This document shows positions 52,958 to 62,537 of a DNA stretch of 64,000 nucleotides, piece by piece. Position numbers and translations under genes: made by a program. The first letter of the stretch is position 1; each line of letters begins with the position of its first letter. The notes beneath the pieces are model-generated. The model worked only from the letters and a program-made list of their open reading frames with translations, had not been told where the DNA came from and ran no database searches. Source of the DNA: Sediminibacter sp. Hel_I_10 (GTDB taxonomy: Bacteria > Bacteroidota > Bacteroidia > Flavobacteriales > Flavobacteriaceae); NCBI RefSeq assembly GCF_000688335.1, contig NZ_JHZX01000001.1, positions 3,906,001-3,970,000 on the forward strand. The letters run 5' to 3'.

Positions 52958-53362
52958 ATGTCAGCAAAAACTATTGCGCAATCATTTTATAATCTTGACT
53001 TAGCAAAAGATGATCATGCCATAAGTTGTATTCATAAAGATGCCAAACTCAAATGGCATAGCAGTAAAGGGTATACTATTCTAGATTATAACGGGATGGA
53101 TGCCATGCTTAAAGAATTAAGGCGGTCTTTTGAAAGTTTTAGGTATAAAATAAGTCACGTCTTAGAAGATAATGATACGGTAACACTAAGATATACCATT
53201 TATGCAGCCTCTATTGAACGGCCCGATAAAGAAGAAGCACTAGCACATTTTATAACAATTTGGGAAACAAAAGACGGTAAGCTGTTTAAAGGTTTTGAAA
53301 TAAGCCAATTGGCCGATGATAGTCAAGAAAGCTTAAACTCTTATGCAGAAATAAAAGTCTAA
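52958..53362 (+). CDS. NTF2-like/SnoaL-type protein
   Basis: 134-aa cone-fold protein: helix AKTIAQSFYNLDLAKDDHAI, strand LHWHSSKG-like KLKWHSSKGYTILDYNG, helix MDAMLKELRRSFESFRYKIS, then strands HVLEDNDTVTLRYTIYA and HFITIWETKDGKLFKGFEIS. This is the pattern of the nuclear transport factor 2 superfamily, often listed as SnoaL-like. No catalytic set can be assigned. It begins at the base after the lpxD-like stop, so the two are co-translated, but how they cooperate is unknown. Confidence 0.85.
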   Translation: MSAKTIAQSFYNLDLAKDDHAISCIHKDAKLKWHSSKGYTILDYNGMDAMLKELRRSFESFRYKISHVLEDNDTVTLRYTIYAASIERPDKEEALAHFITIWETKDGKLFKGFEISQLADDSQESLNSYAEIKV

Positions 53363-53392
53363 AAAACCCTTTATAAATAGTCGTTAAACCTT

Positions 53393-53400
53393 TACTTTTG
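53393..53400 (+). promoter_or_regulatory. -7 element for sucD
   Basis: TACTTTTG matches TAnnTTTG 72 nt before the sucD ATG; no clear -33 TTG is present at normal spacing. Confidence 0.45.
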
Positions 53401-53472
53401 TCTATAATACGTTAAGCCTTTGCTTAAGGTATTATAATCTCATAGTAATCAACACAAATCAATTAAAAATAT

Positions 53473-54348
53473 ATGAGCGTTTTAGTAAATAAGGATTCAA
53501 AAATAATTGTTCAAGGTTTTACAGGTAGTGAAGGTACGTTTCACGCTGAACAAATGATAGAATACGGTACCAACGTTGTAGGTGGTGTCACTCCTGGAAA
53601 AGGTGGTCAAAAACATTTAGACAGACCTGTGTTCAATACTGTAGCTGAAGCAGTTAAAGAAGTAGGAGCAGATACAACCATTATTTTTGTACCACCAGCA
53701 TTTGCTGCAGATGCCATTATGGAAGCTGCTGATGCAGGAATTAAAGTTATTATTACGATTACTGAAGGAATTCCTGTAGCCGATATGATTAAGGCTGCAA
53801 ACTATATCAAACATATGGATTGCCGTTTAATTGGTCCTAACTGTCCAGGGGTAATTACACCAGGAGAGGCTAAAGTAGGGATTATGCCAGGCTTCGTTTT
53901 CAAAAAAGGGAAAGTAGGTATCGTTTCTAAATCTGGTACCCTAACTTATGAAGCAGCTGATCAAGTTGTAAAACAAGGATTAGGCATTACTACGGCTATC
54001 GGTATTGGAGGAGATCCTATTATTGGAACGACCACTAAAGAAGCTGTTGAATTATTAATCAATGATCCAGAAACGGAATGCGTTGTGATGATTGGTGAGA
54101 TTGGTGGACAATTAGAGGCAGATGCTGCTAAATGGTACCAAAATAGTGGAAGCAAAAAACCGGTTATTGGTTTTATCGCTGGAGAGACTGCACCTGCAGG
54201 ACGTACTATGGGTCATGCTGGAGCAATTGTAGGAGGCAGTGATGATACTGCTCAAGCTAAGAAAGCTATTATGAAGGAGTGTGGTATCCACGTTGTGGAA
54301 TCACCTGCAGAAATCGGCAAAAAAGTTGCTGAAGTTATGGGTAAATAG
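53473..54348 (+). CDS. sucD: SucD, succinate-CoA ligase alpha subunit
   Basis: 291-aa TCA-cycle subunit that forms ATP or GTP from succinyl-CoA. The CoA-binding Rossmann domain has [20 protein letters not shown] and GGVTPGKGG (about residues 37-45). The phospho-His loop is [13 protein letters not shown] (His, about 247), and [12 protein letters not shown] binds nucleotide-side residues. No sucC is adjacent in this window, so the beta subunit gene must be elsewhere. Monocistronic, with its own terminator. Confidence 0.97.
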   Translation: MSVLVNKDSKIIVQGFTGSEGTFHAEQMIEYGTNVVGGVTPGKGGQKHLDRPVFNTVAEAVKEVGADTTIIFVPPAFAADAIMEAADAGIKVIITITEGIPVADMIKAANYIKHMDCRLIGPNCPGVITPGEAKVGIMPGFVFKKGKVGIVSKSGTLTYEAADQVVKQGLGITTAIGIGGDPIIGTTTKEAVELLINDPETECVVMIGEIGGQLEADAAKWYQNSGSKKPVIGFIAGETAPAGRTMGHAGAIVGGSDDTAQAKKAIMKECGIHVVESPAEIGKKVAEVMGK

Positions 54349-54389
54349 TTGTTTACCTGTTAAAATATTTATAAATATATATCGTTATA

Positions 54390-54428
54390 ATTCCGTTGCC
54401 CTTACATTGGACAACGGAATTTTTTTTG
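54390..54428 (+). terminator. Rho-independent terminator of sucD
   Basis: ATTCCGTTG (54390-54398) pairs with CAACGGAAT (54412-54420), 13-nt loop, followed by a run of T to 54428. Confidence 0.9.
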
Positions 54429-54480
54429 TAATTACACATAAATTATTAAAACCACTCCAACTAATTTAAACCAATCTTAA

Positions 54481-57456
54481 ATGAAACAGATCAAATTTTT
54501 TACGTTACTTTTTATAGTAGCGTTGGCGTTTAACTGTAAAGAATCAGAAAAAGATTCTAAGACAAAAGACTACGCCGTAGCGACTAATACCGATGACAAC
54601 GGTTTTAATTATGAAACCATTAATAACGATCCCACGGGATTACGTTTGTACACTTTAGACAATGGTTTAAAGGTATACTTAAGCAAAAACGTAGACGAGC
54701 CTAAAATTCAAACTTGCATCGCTGTAAGAGCTGGTTCTAATTATGACCCTAAAGAATCCACTGGTCTTGCTCATTATTTAGAGCATATGGTTTTTAAAGG
54801 AACGGATAAAATCAGTGCCTTAGACTGGGAAAAAGAGAAAGTCTACTTAGATTCAATTTCTGAGTTATACGAGCAGCACAGAGCCGAAACTGATCCAGAA
54901 AAGAAAAAAGAGATTTACAAAAAAATAGACGAAGTGTCTTTAGAAGCGTCCAATTACGCGGTTGCTAACGAATATGATAAAATGATTAGTTCTCTAGGAG
55001 CAACAGGCACTAATGCATATACCTGGTTTGAACAAACAGTCTATACCAATAAAATACCATCAAACGAGTTGGACAAATGGCTTGCTGTAGAAAATGAACG
55101 TTTTGGCCATTTGGTATTGCGTTTGTTTCATACAGAATTGGAGGCTGTATTTGAGGAATTCAATAGAGGCCAAGATAACGATTACAGAAAAACTTATGCT
55201 GCTATGTTAGAAGGCTTGTTCCCTAATCACCCTTATGGTCAACAAACCACTATAGGTACAGGAGAGCATCTTAAAAATCCTTCCATGGTAGATATCCATA
55301 ATTATTTTGATAAATATTATGTGCCAAATAATATGGCAATTGTACTTGTTGGGGATATTGATTTTGATAAGACTATTGAAAAAGTCAACAATACTTTTGG
55401 GAAATTAGAGAAAAAAGAAGTTGAACATCCTTCATTACCAAAAGAAGATCCTATCACAGCTCCTGTAGTGAATGAAGTGTTCGGACCAACTGCAGAGTCG
55501 GTATCTATAGCCTTCAGAACCGACAAAACAGGAAGTGAGCAAGAAAAAATGGTCACCATGTGCGATATGATCTTAGCCAATGGTAATGCCGGACTTATTG
55601 ATTTAAACTTAAATCAAAAGCAAATGGTACAAAGTGCTGGTTGTTCTCCTACATTCTTAAAAGAATATGGATATCATTCTTTTTCAGGAACTCCAAAAGA
55701 GGGACAAAGCCTTGATGAAGTCAAAGATCTATTACTGGCACAAATTGAAAAATTAAAAAAAGGTGAGTTTGAAGATTGGATGCCAACTGCTGTTGTCAAT
55801 GATCTTAAATTAAGCCAGACCCAACGCTATGAAAATAGTACTGCACTAGCTAATATGTATGTTGATGCGTTTATCCAACATGAAGATTGGGCCAATAGAG
55901 TGAAATTTTTAGAGGACCTTAAAGCTATCTCCAAGCAAGAAATCGTTGATTTCGCAAATTCTTTTTATAAAGACAATTATGTAGTAACTTATAAAAGACA
56001 AGGTACCGATGATTCTATTGTAAAAGTTGAGAATCCTGGTATTACCCCGGTTAATCTTAACAGAGATAAGAGCTCTGAATTTATGAAGACTTTTAACGAA
56101 ACAGAGTCTGAGATGCTAGAGCCTAAATTTGTAGACTATAAGAAAGCCATCAAGGAAACTGAACTGAAGAACGGAATCGATGTATCGTATATCGTAAACG
56201 AACAAAATGATTTGTTTGATATGAATATCATTTTCGATATGGGTAGTGATAGCGATAAGAAATTAGGTTTGGCTGCAGGATATATGGAGTATTTAGGTAC
56301 CGATAAATATTCTCCAGAAGAACTAAAAAAGGAGTTCTATAAATTAGGAATCAATTATTATGTAAGTGCTGGATCTGAAACCACATACGTTGGCTTAAAT
56401 GGTTTAAAAGAAAACTTGCCAAAAGGCTTAGAACTTCTTGAGCACCTTTGGAATAATGCAGTGCCAAATCAAGAGGCTTACAACAAATACGTAGAGTCCA
56501 TTGCAAAAGACAGAAAAGATACAAAGACCCAAAAAGGAAGCATCTTGTATAATGGTTTGATGAACTATGGTAAATATGGAGAAAATTCTAGACTTCGTAA
56601 CATTTACAAGGTTGAAGAATTAAAAGCCATTGACCCAATGGAGCTTGTAGACATCATAAAAGATATGAAAAATTACAAGCAGAGAATATTCTATTATGGT
56701 AAAGATTCTGACGCTGCCGTCGCAGCATTGAATGAAAATCATAAGGTCGCAGACCAACTTAAAGACTATCCAGAAGCAATGAGTTACACCGAAAAAGAAA
56801 CTGGTGGCAACGTCTATTTTGTAGATTTTGATATGGTACAGTCTGAAATGTTATTATTGGCCAAAGGAGATCCTTTTAAAGCCGAAAATATGGCAGCCTC
56901 AACATTGTTCAACACGTATTTTGGAAGTGGCTTATCGTCAATTGTATTTCAAGAAATAAGAGAATCGAAGTCTTTAGCCTATTCTGCATTCTCTAGCTAT
57001 CAAACTGCCAGAGATAAAGACGATTCTAACTATGTTATGGCCTATATGGGAACTCAAGCTAACAAATTACCACAAGCGGTTGACGCCATGATGGAATTGA
57101 TGACCAATATGCCTGAAGCCGAAGAGCAATTTAATGCTGCTAAGGAGGCTGCTTTGAAAAAGATCGCTGCGGAACGTATTACCAAGTCTAGCGTTTTCTG
57201 GAGCTATGAACGTTTAAAAAAGCTAGGTATTGATAATGACAATCGCGAAGACATGTACAATGCCATAAAAAATATGACAATGGAAGATCTTAGAACATTC
57301 TTTAACGAGAACATTCAAGGAGAACATTACAACGTTATGGTTATAGGTAATAAAAAAGACATCGATTTTGAAGCACTTAAAAAACTAGGTGAAGTTCAAG
57401 AGATGGACGTTGATTATTTATTTAATTTTGATCAACCAGAAGAGATTAAATTATAA
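54481..57456 (+). CDS. M16-family zinc peptidase lipoprotein
   Basis: 991-aa insulinase-like peptidase. A lipoprotein signal with Cys in VALAFNCKESEKDS (about residue 19) places it on a membrane, facing the periplasm. The first M16 domain has the inverted zinc motif HYLEH (HxxEH, about residues 98-102) with the distal Glu in HTELEAVFEEFNRG. The second, inactive M16 domain covers about 540-980 and includes TYFGSGLSSIVFQEIRESKS and SLAYSAFSSYQ. The fused two-domain form of about 990 aa is usual for Bacteroidota. Substrates are probably small peptides. Single gene with a terminator after it. Confidence 0.93.
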   Translation: MKQIKFFTLLFIVALAFNCKESEKDSKTKDYAVATNTDDNGFNYETINNDPTGLRLYTLDNGLKVYLSKNVDEPKIQTCIAVRAGSNYDPKESTGLAHYLEHMVFKGTDKISALDWEKEKVYLDSISELYEQHRAETDPEKKKEIYKKIDEVSLEASNYAVANEYDKMISSLGATGTNAYTWFEQTVYTNKIPSNELDKWLAVENERFGHLVLRLFHTELEAVFEEFNRGQDNDYRKTYAAMLEGLFPNHPYGQQTTIGTGEHLKNPSMVDIHNYFDKYYVPNNMAIVLVGDIDFDKTIEKVNNTFGKLEKKEVEHPSLPKEDPITAPVVNEVFGPTAESVSIAFRTDKTGSEQEKMVTMCDMILANGNAGLIDLNLNQKQMVQSAGCSPTFLKEYGYHSFSGTPKEGQSLDEVKDLLLAQIEKLKKGEFEDWMPTAVVNDLKLSQTQRYENSTALANMYVDAFIQHEDWANRVKFLEDLKAISKQEIVDFANSFYKDNYVVTYKRQGTDDSIVKVENPGITPVNLNRDKSSEFMKTFNETESEMLEPKFVDYKKAIKETELKNGIDVSYIVNEQNDLFDMNIIFDMGSDSDKKLGLAAGYMEYLGTDKYSPEELKKEFYKLGINYYVSAGSETTYVGLNGLKENLPKGLELLEHLWNNAVPNQEAYNKYVESIAKDRKDTKTQKGSILYNGLMNYGKYGENSRLRNIYKVEELKAIDPMELVDIIKDMKNYKQRIFYYGKDSDAAVAALNENHKVADQLKDYPEAMSYTEKETGGNVYFVDFDMVQSEMLLLAKGDPFKAENMAASTLFNTYFGSGLSSIVFQEIRESKSLAYSAFSSYQTARDKDDSNYVMAYMGTQANKLPQAVDAMMELMTNMPEAEEQFNAAKEAALKKIAAERITKSSVFWSYERLKKLGIDNDNREDMYNAIKNMTMEDLRTFFNENIQGEHYNVMVIGNKKDIDFEALKKLGEVQEMDVDYLFNFDQPEEIKL

Positions 57457-57480
57457 CAAATACGCTTACTTTTAAAACAA

Positions 57481-57518
57481 AAACCTCACAGATTCAACTT
57501 GAATTTGTGAGGTTTTTT
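57481..57518 (+). terminator. Rho-independent terminator of the M16 peptidase gene
   Basis: AAACCTCACA (57481-57490) pairs with TGTGAGGTTT (57506-57515); the loop contains a nested ATTCAACTTGAAT pairing, and T6 follows (57513-57518). Confidence 0.88.
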
Positions 57519-57542
57519 AGCTTTCGGACAATTTGTTATTGT

Positions 57543-57550
57543 TATATTTG
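57543..57550 (+). promoter_or_regulatory. -7 element, candidate fabG promoter
   Basis: TATATTTG matches TAnnTTTG just after the M16 terminator, but 120 nt before the fabG ATG, so the leader would be long. A weak AGACCT/GAGGTT stem with T6 (57595-57610) lies in that leader. Confidence 0.4.
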
Positions 57551-57670
57551 AGTCGTAAGCATTAAGCGTGTTTTCTTACTTTTAAGACCTATAAGTTTTA
57601 GAGGTTTTTTCATAAGAAAATGGTGCTTAAGCTCTAAAGAAGATTAAAAACTGTATTCAAATTAACTCAT

Positions 57671-58417
57671 ATGAAATTACTTGAAGGAAAAACAGCAATT
57701 ATAACAGGAGCCAGTCGTGGTATTGGTAAAGGAATTGCGGAAGTTTTTGCAAAACATGGCGCTAACATTGCATTTACATATAGCTCATCTGTAGGGGCTG
57801 CAGAAACCTTAGAAAAAGAACTCAATGCTGAAGGCATAAAAGCCAAAGGCTACAAAAGTGATGCTGCAAACTTTGATGATGCTCAAAAATTGGCGGAAGA
57901 GGTGTCAGCCGAATTTGGAACCATTGATATTCTTGTCAATAATGCAGGGATCACTAAAGATAATTTGCTCATGCGTATGGGCGAAGAAGATTTTGATAAG
58001 GTCATTGAGGTCAATCTAAAATCTGTGTTCAATATGACGAAGGCGGTACAACGTACCATGCTGAAGCAACGTAAAGGTTCTATCATCAATATGAGCTCTG
58101 TTGTAGGAGTTAAGGGAAATGCCGGTCAAACCAATTATGCAGCATCAAAAGCTGGTATTATCGGTTTTTCAAAATCTGTAGCATTAGAGTTAGGTTCTAG
58201 AAATATTAGAAGCAACGTGATTGCACCAGGGTTTATTGAAACAGAAATGACCGCAAAATTAGATGAAGAGACTGTTAAAGGATGGAGAAATGCCATTCCT
58301 TTAAAACGTGGAGGGACGCCTGAAGATATTGCCAATGCTTGTGTCTTTTTAGCAAGTGATATGAGTGCTTACGTTACAGGGCAGACCTTGAATGTTGATG
58401 GTGGTATGTTGACTTAA
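57671..58417 (+). CDS. fabG: FabG, 3-oxoacyl-ACP reductase
   Basis: 248-aa short-chain dehydrogenase that reduces 3-oxoacyl-ACP with NADPH in fatty acid elongation. TGASRGIGKGIA (about residues 12-23) binds NADP, NNAGI (about 91-95) is structural, and the catalytic set is Ser in NMSSVVGVKGNAGQ, Tyr-Lys in NYAASKAGIIG (about 155 and 159). IAPGFIETEMT and YVTGQTLNVDGGM are typical of FabG. It is followed 19 nt later by a secreted protein gene, so a shared transcript is possible. Confidence 0.95.
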   Translation: MKLLEGKTAIITGASRGIGKGIAEVFAKHGANIAFTYSSSVGAAETLEKELNAEGIKAKGYKSDAANFDDAQKLAEEVSAEFGTIDILVNNAGITKDNLLMRMGEEDFDKVIEVNLKSVFNMTKAVQRTMLKQRKGSIINMSSVVGVKGNAGQTNYAASKAGIIGFSKSVALELGSRNIRSNVIAPGFIETEMTAKLDEETVKGWRNAIPLKRGGTPEDIANACVFLASDMSAYVTGQTLNVDGGMLT

Positions 58418-58436
58418 TAATAAAACCTTTATAATT

Positions 58437-59480
58437 ATGATGAGTAAAAAACTTCTATTTTTTGTCTGTTTTTTGATTTTATTTAAAGTTTCTGCTCAAA
58501 TTAGCGTAGGGGCTAGGCATGTATGGAAAATGAAAAAATTTCCGAAGGGTCAGCTAGATAAATTTAAAAAGACAGAAACAATTTTTATTTTATCAAATAT
58601 TATAGATACTGCCTCATATCAAAAATTATTAAAGGATTCTTGGAGTGTTACCCCTTATAAGTTGGTTAACCGAGAAGATTTTGATCTTTTAGATTATATG
58701 GATATGGATGGTAATTTTTCCTTTGCAAATCTAGAAGGATTGCATAAACAAAAGACTACGAAGTCAGGACTTGTCGTCGACTACCTTTATCTATATATTA
58801 ATTTTTATATGATAGATTTTGAAGGTTTTAAGGATGATGTATCGAAGTTAAAAAAGAATAAAAGAAGTTATGAAGGTGATTTCAATATGGCATTAACCTC
58901 AAATACACAAAAAATTGCTCGAATAGAAATGTTCCCAAAAGACACGTTTATTCCAACAGCACTATCTACTAACTCTGAAGTTATTATGGATAGCATATAT
59001 AACAGAGATGTGTTTTATAACTATAAGCCAGGTTTTTTGAAAAATTACTTTCAAAAGGTCAATAATCAATTAGTTGATGAGGAAGAATACTGGATGTATG
59101 AAAACGATTTTTTGCCAGAACTAAAAAAACTTTCCAAAACAATATTGTATATACCAAATTATCATATAATTAAGTTTAATAGTAGGAAAATGACCGCCAA
59201 AGAGGATAAGGAAGGTTTTGAAGAGGTTTTGAGCGGTTATGACTACGAGTATCAATTTCAAGATGAGATAGAAATGGATGAAAGAATTTTATCCGGTGAA
59301 GAATTCTATTACTTGAGATTTGTTAGAGTCAATAGTCAGAAGTTTGTCCAAATTGTAAATTCTAAAACTGGAGAAATAGTTTATCGAGACTATATTGCTG
59401 GCGCGCTGTCTTCATATAATTTAAAAAAAAGGCATATTAAAGACATTAATGATCTGATAAAAAAGGCTTTAAAAAAATAA
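58437..59480 (+). CDS. Secreted protein of unknown function
   Basis: 347 aa with a signal peptide (KKLLFFVCFLILFKVSAQ). The mature part is Lys/Asp/Tyr-rich with alternating helices and strands: FKKTETIFILSNIIDTASYQ, SVTPYKLVNREDFDLLDYMD, VDYLYLYINFYMIDF, KKLSKTILYIPNYHIIKFNS and FVQIVNSKTGEIVYRDYIAG. No lipobox, no clear T9SS C-terminal domain and no recognised family. It lies between fabG (19 nt) and a membrane vWA protein (10 nt), so it is likely co-transcribed with the latter, which hints at an envelope role. Codon use looks like its neighbours. Confidence 0.7.
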   Translation: MMSKKLLFFVCFLILFKVSAQISVGARHVWKMKKFPKGQLDKFKKTETIFILSNIIDTASYQKLLKDSWSVTPYKLVNREDFDLLDYMDMDGNFSFANLEGLHKQKTTKSGLVVDYLYLYINFYMIDFEGFKDDVSKLKKNKRSYEGDFNMALTSNTQKIARIEMFPKDTFIPTALSTNSEVIMDSIYNRDVFYNYKPGFLKNYFQKVNNQLVDEEEYWMYENDFLPELKKLSKTILYIPNYHIIKFNSRKMTAKEDKEGFEEVLSGYDYEYQFQDEIEMDERILSGEEFYYLRFVRVNSQKFVQIVNSKTGEIVYRDYIAGALSSYNLKKRHIKDINDLIKKALKK

Positions 59481-59490
59481 TTGATTTAAC

Positions 59491-61518
59491 TTGAATAGTA
59501 TTCCAATTATAATTTTAGCAGTAATCATAGCGCTAGCAATAGCGCTTTTTCAGTATGTCTATAAGTCAAAAAAAAGAACCAAAATATATTGGCTTCTAAC
59601 AGCCTTGCGTTTTGTTACCATTTTTTCCATACTTCTATTATTAATCAACCCGAAATTTGATAGCATTTCCTATTACAACGAGAAACCTAATTTGGTGGTT
59701 GCTGTAGATAATTCAGAGTCGGTTGATTATCTTGGGAGAAGTGAAGAAGTGATTAGTCTCATCAATAGTCTAAAAACGAATGATGCTCTTAATAAAAACT
59801 TCAACGTTCAATATTTCACCTTTGGATCTAATGTAACGCGTACCGATGCTCTATCCTTCAAAGAGAAACAGTCTAATATGGCCCTGGCTCTCGAAAGGTT
59901 TAAAGAGGTTTATGGCAATTCAGTGGCACCAACCTTATTGATCACAGATGGTAATCAAACTTACGGGCGTGATTTCACCTATTTAAGCAAAACGTATAAA
60001 CAGCCCATATTTCCAATAATTTTAGGAGATACTACAACCTTTACAGATCTTAGAATTTCGCAGCTTAACGTAAATCGCTATGCGTATTTAAAAAATAAAT
60101 TTCCAGTAGAATTAATTGCCACCTACGAAGGAAATACTGATGTCAATACGCAGTTAAAAATAACTTCTGGAAATGCCACGGTATTTTCAAAACCCCTAAC
60201 GTTTAGCCAATCAAACACCTCGGAAATCATAAGCTTCACACTTCCCGCAAATCGTGTTGGTATTTCAGGCTACAAAGCAGAATTACTTCCTTTGGAAAAT
60301 GAAAAAAACGTGATCAATAATGTAAAGAATTTTGCAGTTGAAGTCATTGATCAAAAGACCAATGTTGCCATTGTATCAGAGATCATTCACCCAGATTTAG
60401 GTGCTTTAAAAAAAGCAATAGAAAGTAATGAGCAACGGCAAGCCAGTATTGTGACTGTTGAAGAATTTTTAAAACAATCCAATGATTTTCAAATGGTGGT
60501 GATGTATCAACCATCCACGACGTTTAAATCAGTTTTTGAAGAAGCCAACCGATTAAATCTCAATAAATTCGTTATTACAGGAACCGATACCAATTGGTCC
60601 ATATTAAACACACTTCAAACAAATTATAAGCAACAAATCACGAATCAATCCGAAGATTTTCAGCCTAGCCTAAATCAAAATTACGGAACCTTTACCATAG
60701 ATAATTTAAGTTTTAACGATTTTCCTCCACTGACTTCAGAATTTGGAGAAACTACCTTTTCAGTTCCCTTCGAAACCATTTTATATAAAACCATCAATGG
60801 CACTCAAATAGACGAACCACTATTGTCAACCTTCGAAATTAATAGTAGGAGAGAAGCCTTGCTCTTGGGACAAGGGCTATGGAGATGGCGCGCACAGACC
60901 TATTTAAACCAAGGAGATTTTAATGCATTCGATGATTTTATGGGTAAGTTGGTTCAGTATCTCAGCTCCTCTCAACAAAAAACAAGGCTTAATCTTAATT
61001 ATGAGTCTTTTTATGATGGCAATGATAATGTAGTGATGACGGCACAGTTTTTCAATAAAAATTATGAATTCGACGCTAATGCCAATCTAGATATCACCTT
61101 AAAACATGAAATTTCCGAAGCAACAACCACCTTACCTTTTGTTTTAAATACAAACAATTATCAAGTGGATTTAAGTGGCTTAGAACCTGGCGACTATACG
61201 TTTACAGTATCGGCTAGCAATGAGACTATTTCAAAATCTGGCGAAATTAAAATTTTAGAGTATAATGTGGAGCAACAGTTTTTAAATGCAGATGTTTCCA
61301 AATTACAAACGGTAGCGACTTCCTCTGGCGGAACCTCATATTTTATAGACAACACCAAAGATGTAGCCAATGCGCTACTTAATGATTCTCGTTTCGTAAC
61401 CATTCAAAAAAGCACTAAAAAAGTCGTACCTTTGATAGACTTTAAGTATCTTCTTTTATTAATTGCACTTTGCTTATCTGCAGAGTGGTTCATTAGAAAA
61501 TATAACGGTTTAATTTAA
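59491..61518 (+). CDS. Membrane-anchored vWA-domain protein
   Basis: 675 aa. Two N-terminal helices (IPIIILAVIIALAIALFQYV and LTALRFVTIFSILLLLINP) are followed by a vWA domain with MIDAS VVAVDNSESVDYL (DxSxS, about residues 72-76) and LLITDGNQTYG. A long periplasmic region with beta-sandwich segments follows (NVNRYAYLKNKFPVELIATY, YQVDLSGLEPGDYTFTVSAS), and a C-terminal helix (FKYLLLLIALCLSAEWFI). The layout resembles BatA/BatB-type or glutamine-amidotransferase-like vWA proteins. The start is TTG (59491), the only plausible codon before TM1. Role unknown; a prohibitin-like gene follows 9 nt later. Confidence 0.87.
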   Translation: MNSIPIIILAVIIALAIALFQYVYKSKKRTKIYWLLTALRFVTIFSILLLLINPKFDSISYYNEKPNLVVAVDNSESVDYLGRSEEVISLINSLKTNDALNKNFNVQYFTFGSNVTRTDALSFKEKQSNMALALERFKEVYGNSVAPTLLITDGNQTYGRDFTYLSKTYKQPIFPIILGDTTTFTDLRISQLNVNRYAYLKNKFPVELIATYEGNTDVNTQLKITSGNATVFSKPLTFSQSNTSEIISFTLPANRVGISGYKAELLPLENEKNVINNVKNFAVEVIDQKTNVAIVSEIIHPDLGALKKAIESNEQRQASIVTVEEFLKQSNDFQMVVMYQPSTTFKSVFEEANRLNLNKFVITGTDTNWSILNTLQTNYKQQITNQSEDFQPSLNQNYGTFTIDNLSFNDFPPLTSEFGETTFSVPFETILYKTINGTQIDEPLLSTFEINSRREALLLGQGLWRWRAQTYLNQGDFNAFDDFMGKLVQYLSSSQQKTRLNLNYESFYDGNDNVVMTAQFFNKNYEFDANANLDITLKHEISEATTTLPFVLNTNNYQVDLSGLEPGDYTFTVSASNETISKSGEIKILEYNVEQQFLNADVSKLQTVATSSGGTSYFIDNTKDVANALLNDSRFVTIQKSTKKVVPLIDFKYLLLLIALCLSAEWFIRKYNGLI

Positions 61519-61527
61519 ATTAAAACT

Positions 61528-62343
61528 ATGGAAAGATTACCAAAAATTGCAATACCAGCGGTCATTGCAGTTGTTGTATTGATTATTTTATTAGCAAAAT
61601 CTGCGGTCACTATTGATTCTGGTCAAGCAGGAGTTCTCTACAAAACATTTGATGAAGGAGTTGTAACAGATAACCCACCATTAGGCGAAGGATTTCACAT
61701 CATTGCACCATGGAACAAAGTATTTGTTTATGAAGTTCGTCAACAAGAGTTGTTTGAGAAAATGAAAGTATTATCCTCAAATGGATTGGAAATTCAAATT
61801 GATGCCTCTGCTTGGTATGAGCCGGTTTATAAAGACTTAGGTAATTTACACCAATCTATAGGTAAAGATTACTTACAGCGCGTTATTCAACCAGCCATTA
61901 GAAGTGCTGCTAGAAGCGTTGTAGGAAGATATACACCTGAGCAATTATATGCCAGTAAAAGAGATGCCATTCAAGACGAAATTTTTGAAGAGACAAAATT
62001 GATTTTAAACAAACAATTTGTACAATTAAATCAAGTTTTGGTGAGAGATGTGACTCTACCTAATACCATTAAAGATGCCATCGAACGTAAATTAAAGCAG
62101 GAGCAAGAGTCTTTAGAATATGAGTTTAGATTGGTTACTGCAGACAAAGAAGCTCAAAAAGTAAGAATTGAAGCTCAAGGTAAAGCCGATGCCAATAAAA
62201 TTTTAAGTGCATCACTTACCGATAAAATTTTGCAGGACAAAGGTATTGATGCCACTATGAAATTAGCGGAATCGCCTAACAGTAAAGTTATTGTTATTGG
62301 TTCTGGAGATAGTGGATTACCTATTATTTTAGGAGATCAATAA
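61528..62343 (+). CDS. Prohibitin/SPFH-family membrane protein
   Basis: 271-aa SPFH-domain protein. One N-terminal anchor (IAIPAVIAVVVLIILLAKSA), then the band-7 domain: DSGQAGVLYKTFDEGVV, GEGFHIIAPWNKVFVYEVRQ, IDASAWYEPVYKDLGNLHQS and ARSVVGRYTPEQLYASKRDA. A coiled-coil helix (KDAIERKLKQEQESLEYEFR then LVTADKEAQKVRIEAQGKAD) precedes a Gly-rich tail. Prohibitin-like proteins form large membrane rings that scaffold proteases or organise membranes; the partner here is not known. Probably co-transcribed with the vWA gene. Confidence 0.92.
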   Translation: MERLPKIAIPAVIAVVVLIILLAKSAVTIDSGQAGVLYKTFDEGVVTDNPPLGEGFHIIAPWNKVFVYEVRQQELFEKMKVLSSNGLEIQIDASAWYEPVYKDLGNLHQSIGKDYLQRVIQPAIRSAARSVVGRYTPEQLYASKRDAIQDEIFEETKLILNKQFVQLNQVLVRDVTLPNTIKDAIERKLKQEQESLEYEFRLVTADKEAQKVRIEAQGKADANKILSASLTDKILQDKGIDATMKLAESPNSKVIVIGSGDSGLPIILGDQ

Positions 62344-62421
62344 GCTTAACAGAATTTTAATAAGCAAAGAGTAGCATATATTTGATTTTATTTATGATCT
62401 TTGCTAAATAATATAAGACGC

Positions 62422-62475
62422 ATGACATTTATTCAAAACCATCATCATTTTCATTCTGGCAATCAAGCGAGCTGA
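62422..62475 (+). CDS. Histidine operon leader peptide
   Basis: 17-codon frame MTFIQNHHHFHSGNQAS, then TGA (62473-62475). Four His codons, three of them consecutive (CAT CAT CAT), lie within five codons. It precedes a strong intrinsic terminator and then hisG, the first histidine biosynthesis gene. This matches classic transcription attenuation: ribosome stalling at His codons under His starvation would favour read-through. The -7 region upstream (GATCTTTG, 62397-62404) is one base off consensus. Confidence 0.82.
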   Translation: MTFIQNHHHFHSGNQAS

Positions 62476-62506
62476 AAATGTATTGAATAAATTAAAATAT
62501 ATTTGA

Positions 62507-62537
62507 AACCCGTTTGAGCTAATCAAACGGGTTTTTT
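62507..62537 (+). terminator. Attenuator terminator of the his operon
   Basis: AACCCGTTTGA (62507-62517) pairs perfectly with TCAAACGGGTT (62523-62533) around GCTAA, and T6 (62532-62537) follows. It lies 31 nt after the leader peptide stop and 59 nt before hisG. Confidence 0.9.

Noticed and set aside
57595-57610. Second terminator in the fabG leader
   Set aside because: Only a 5-6 bp imperfect stem before T6; listed as part of the promoter note instead.
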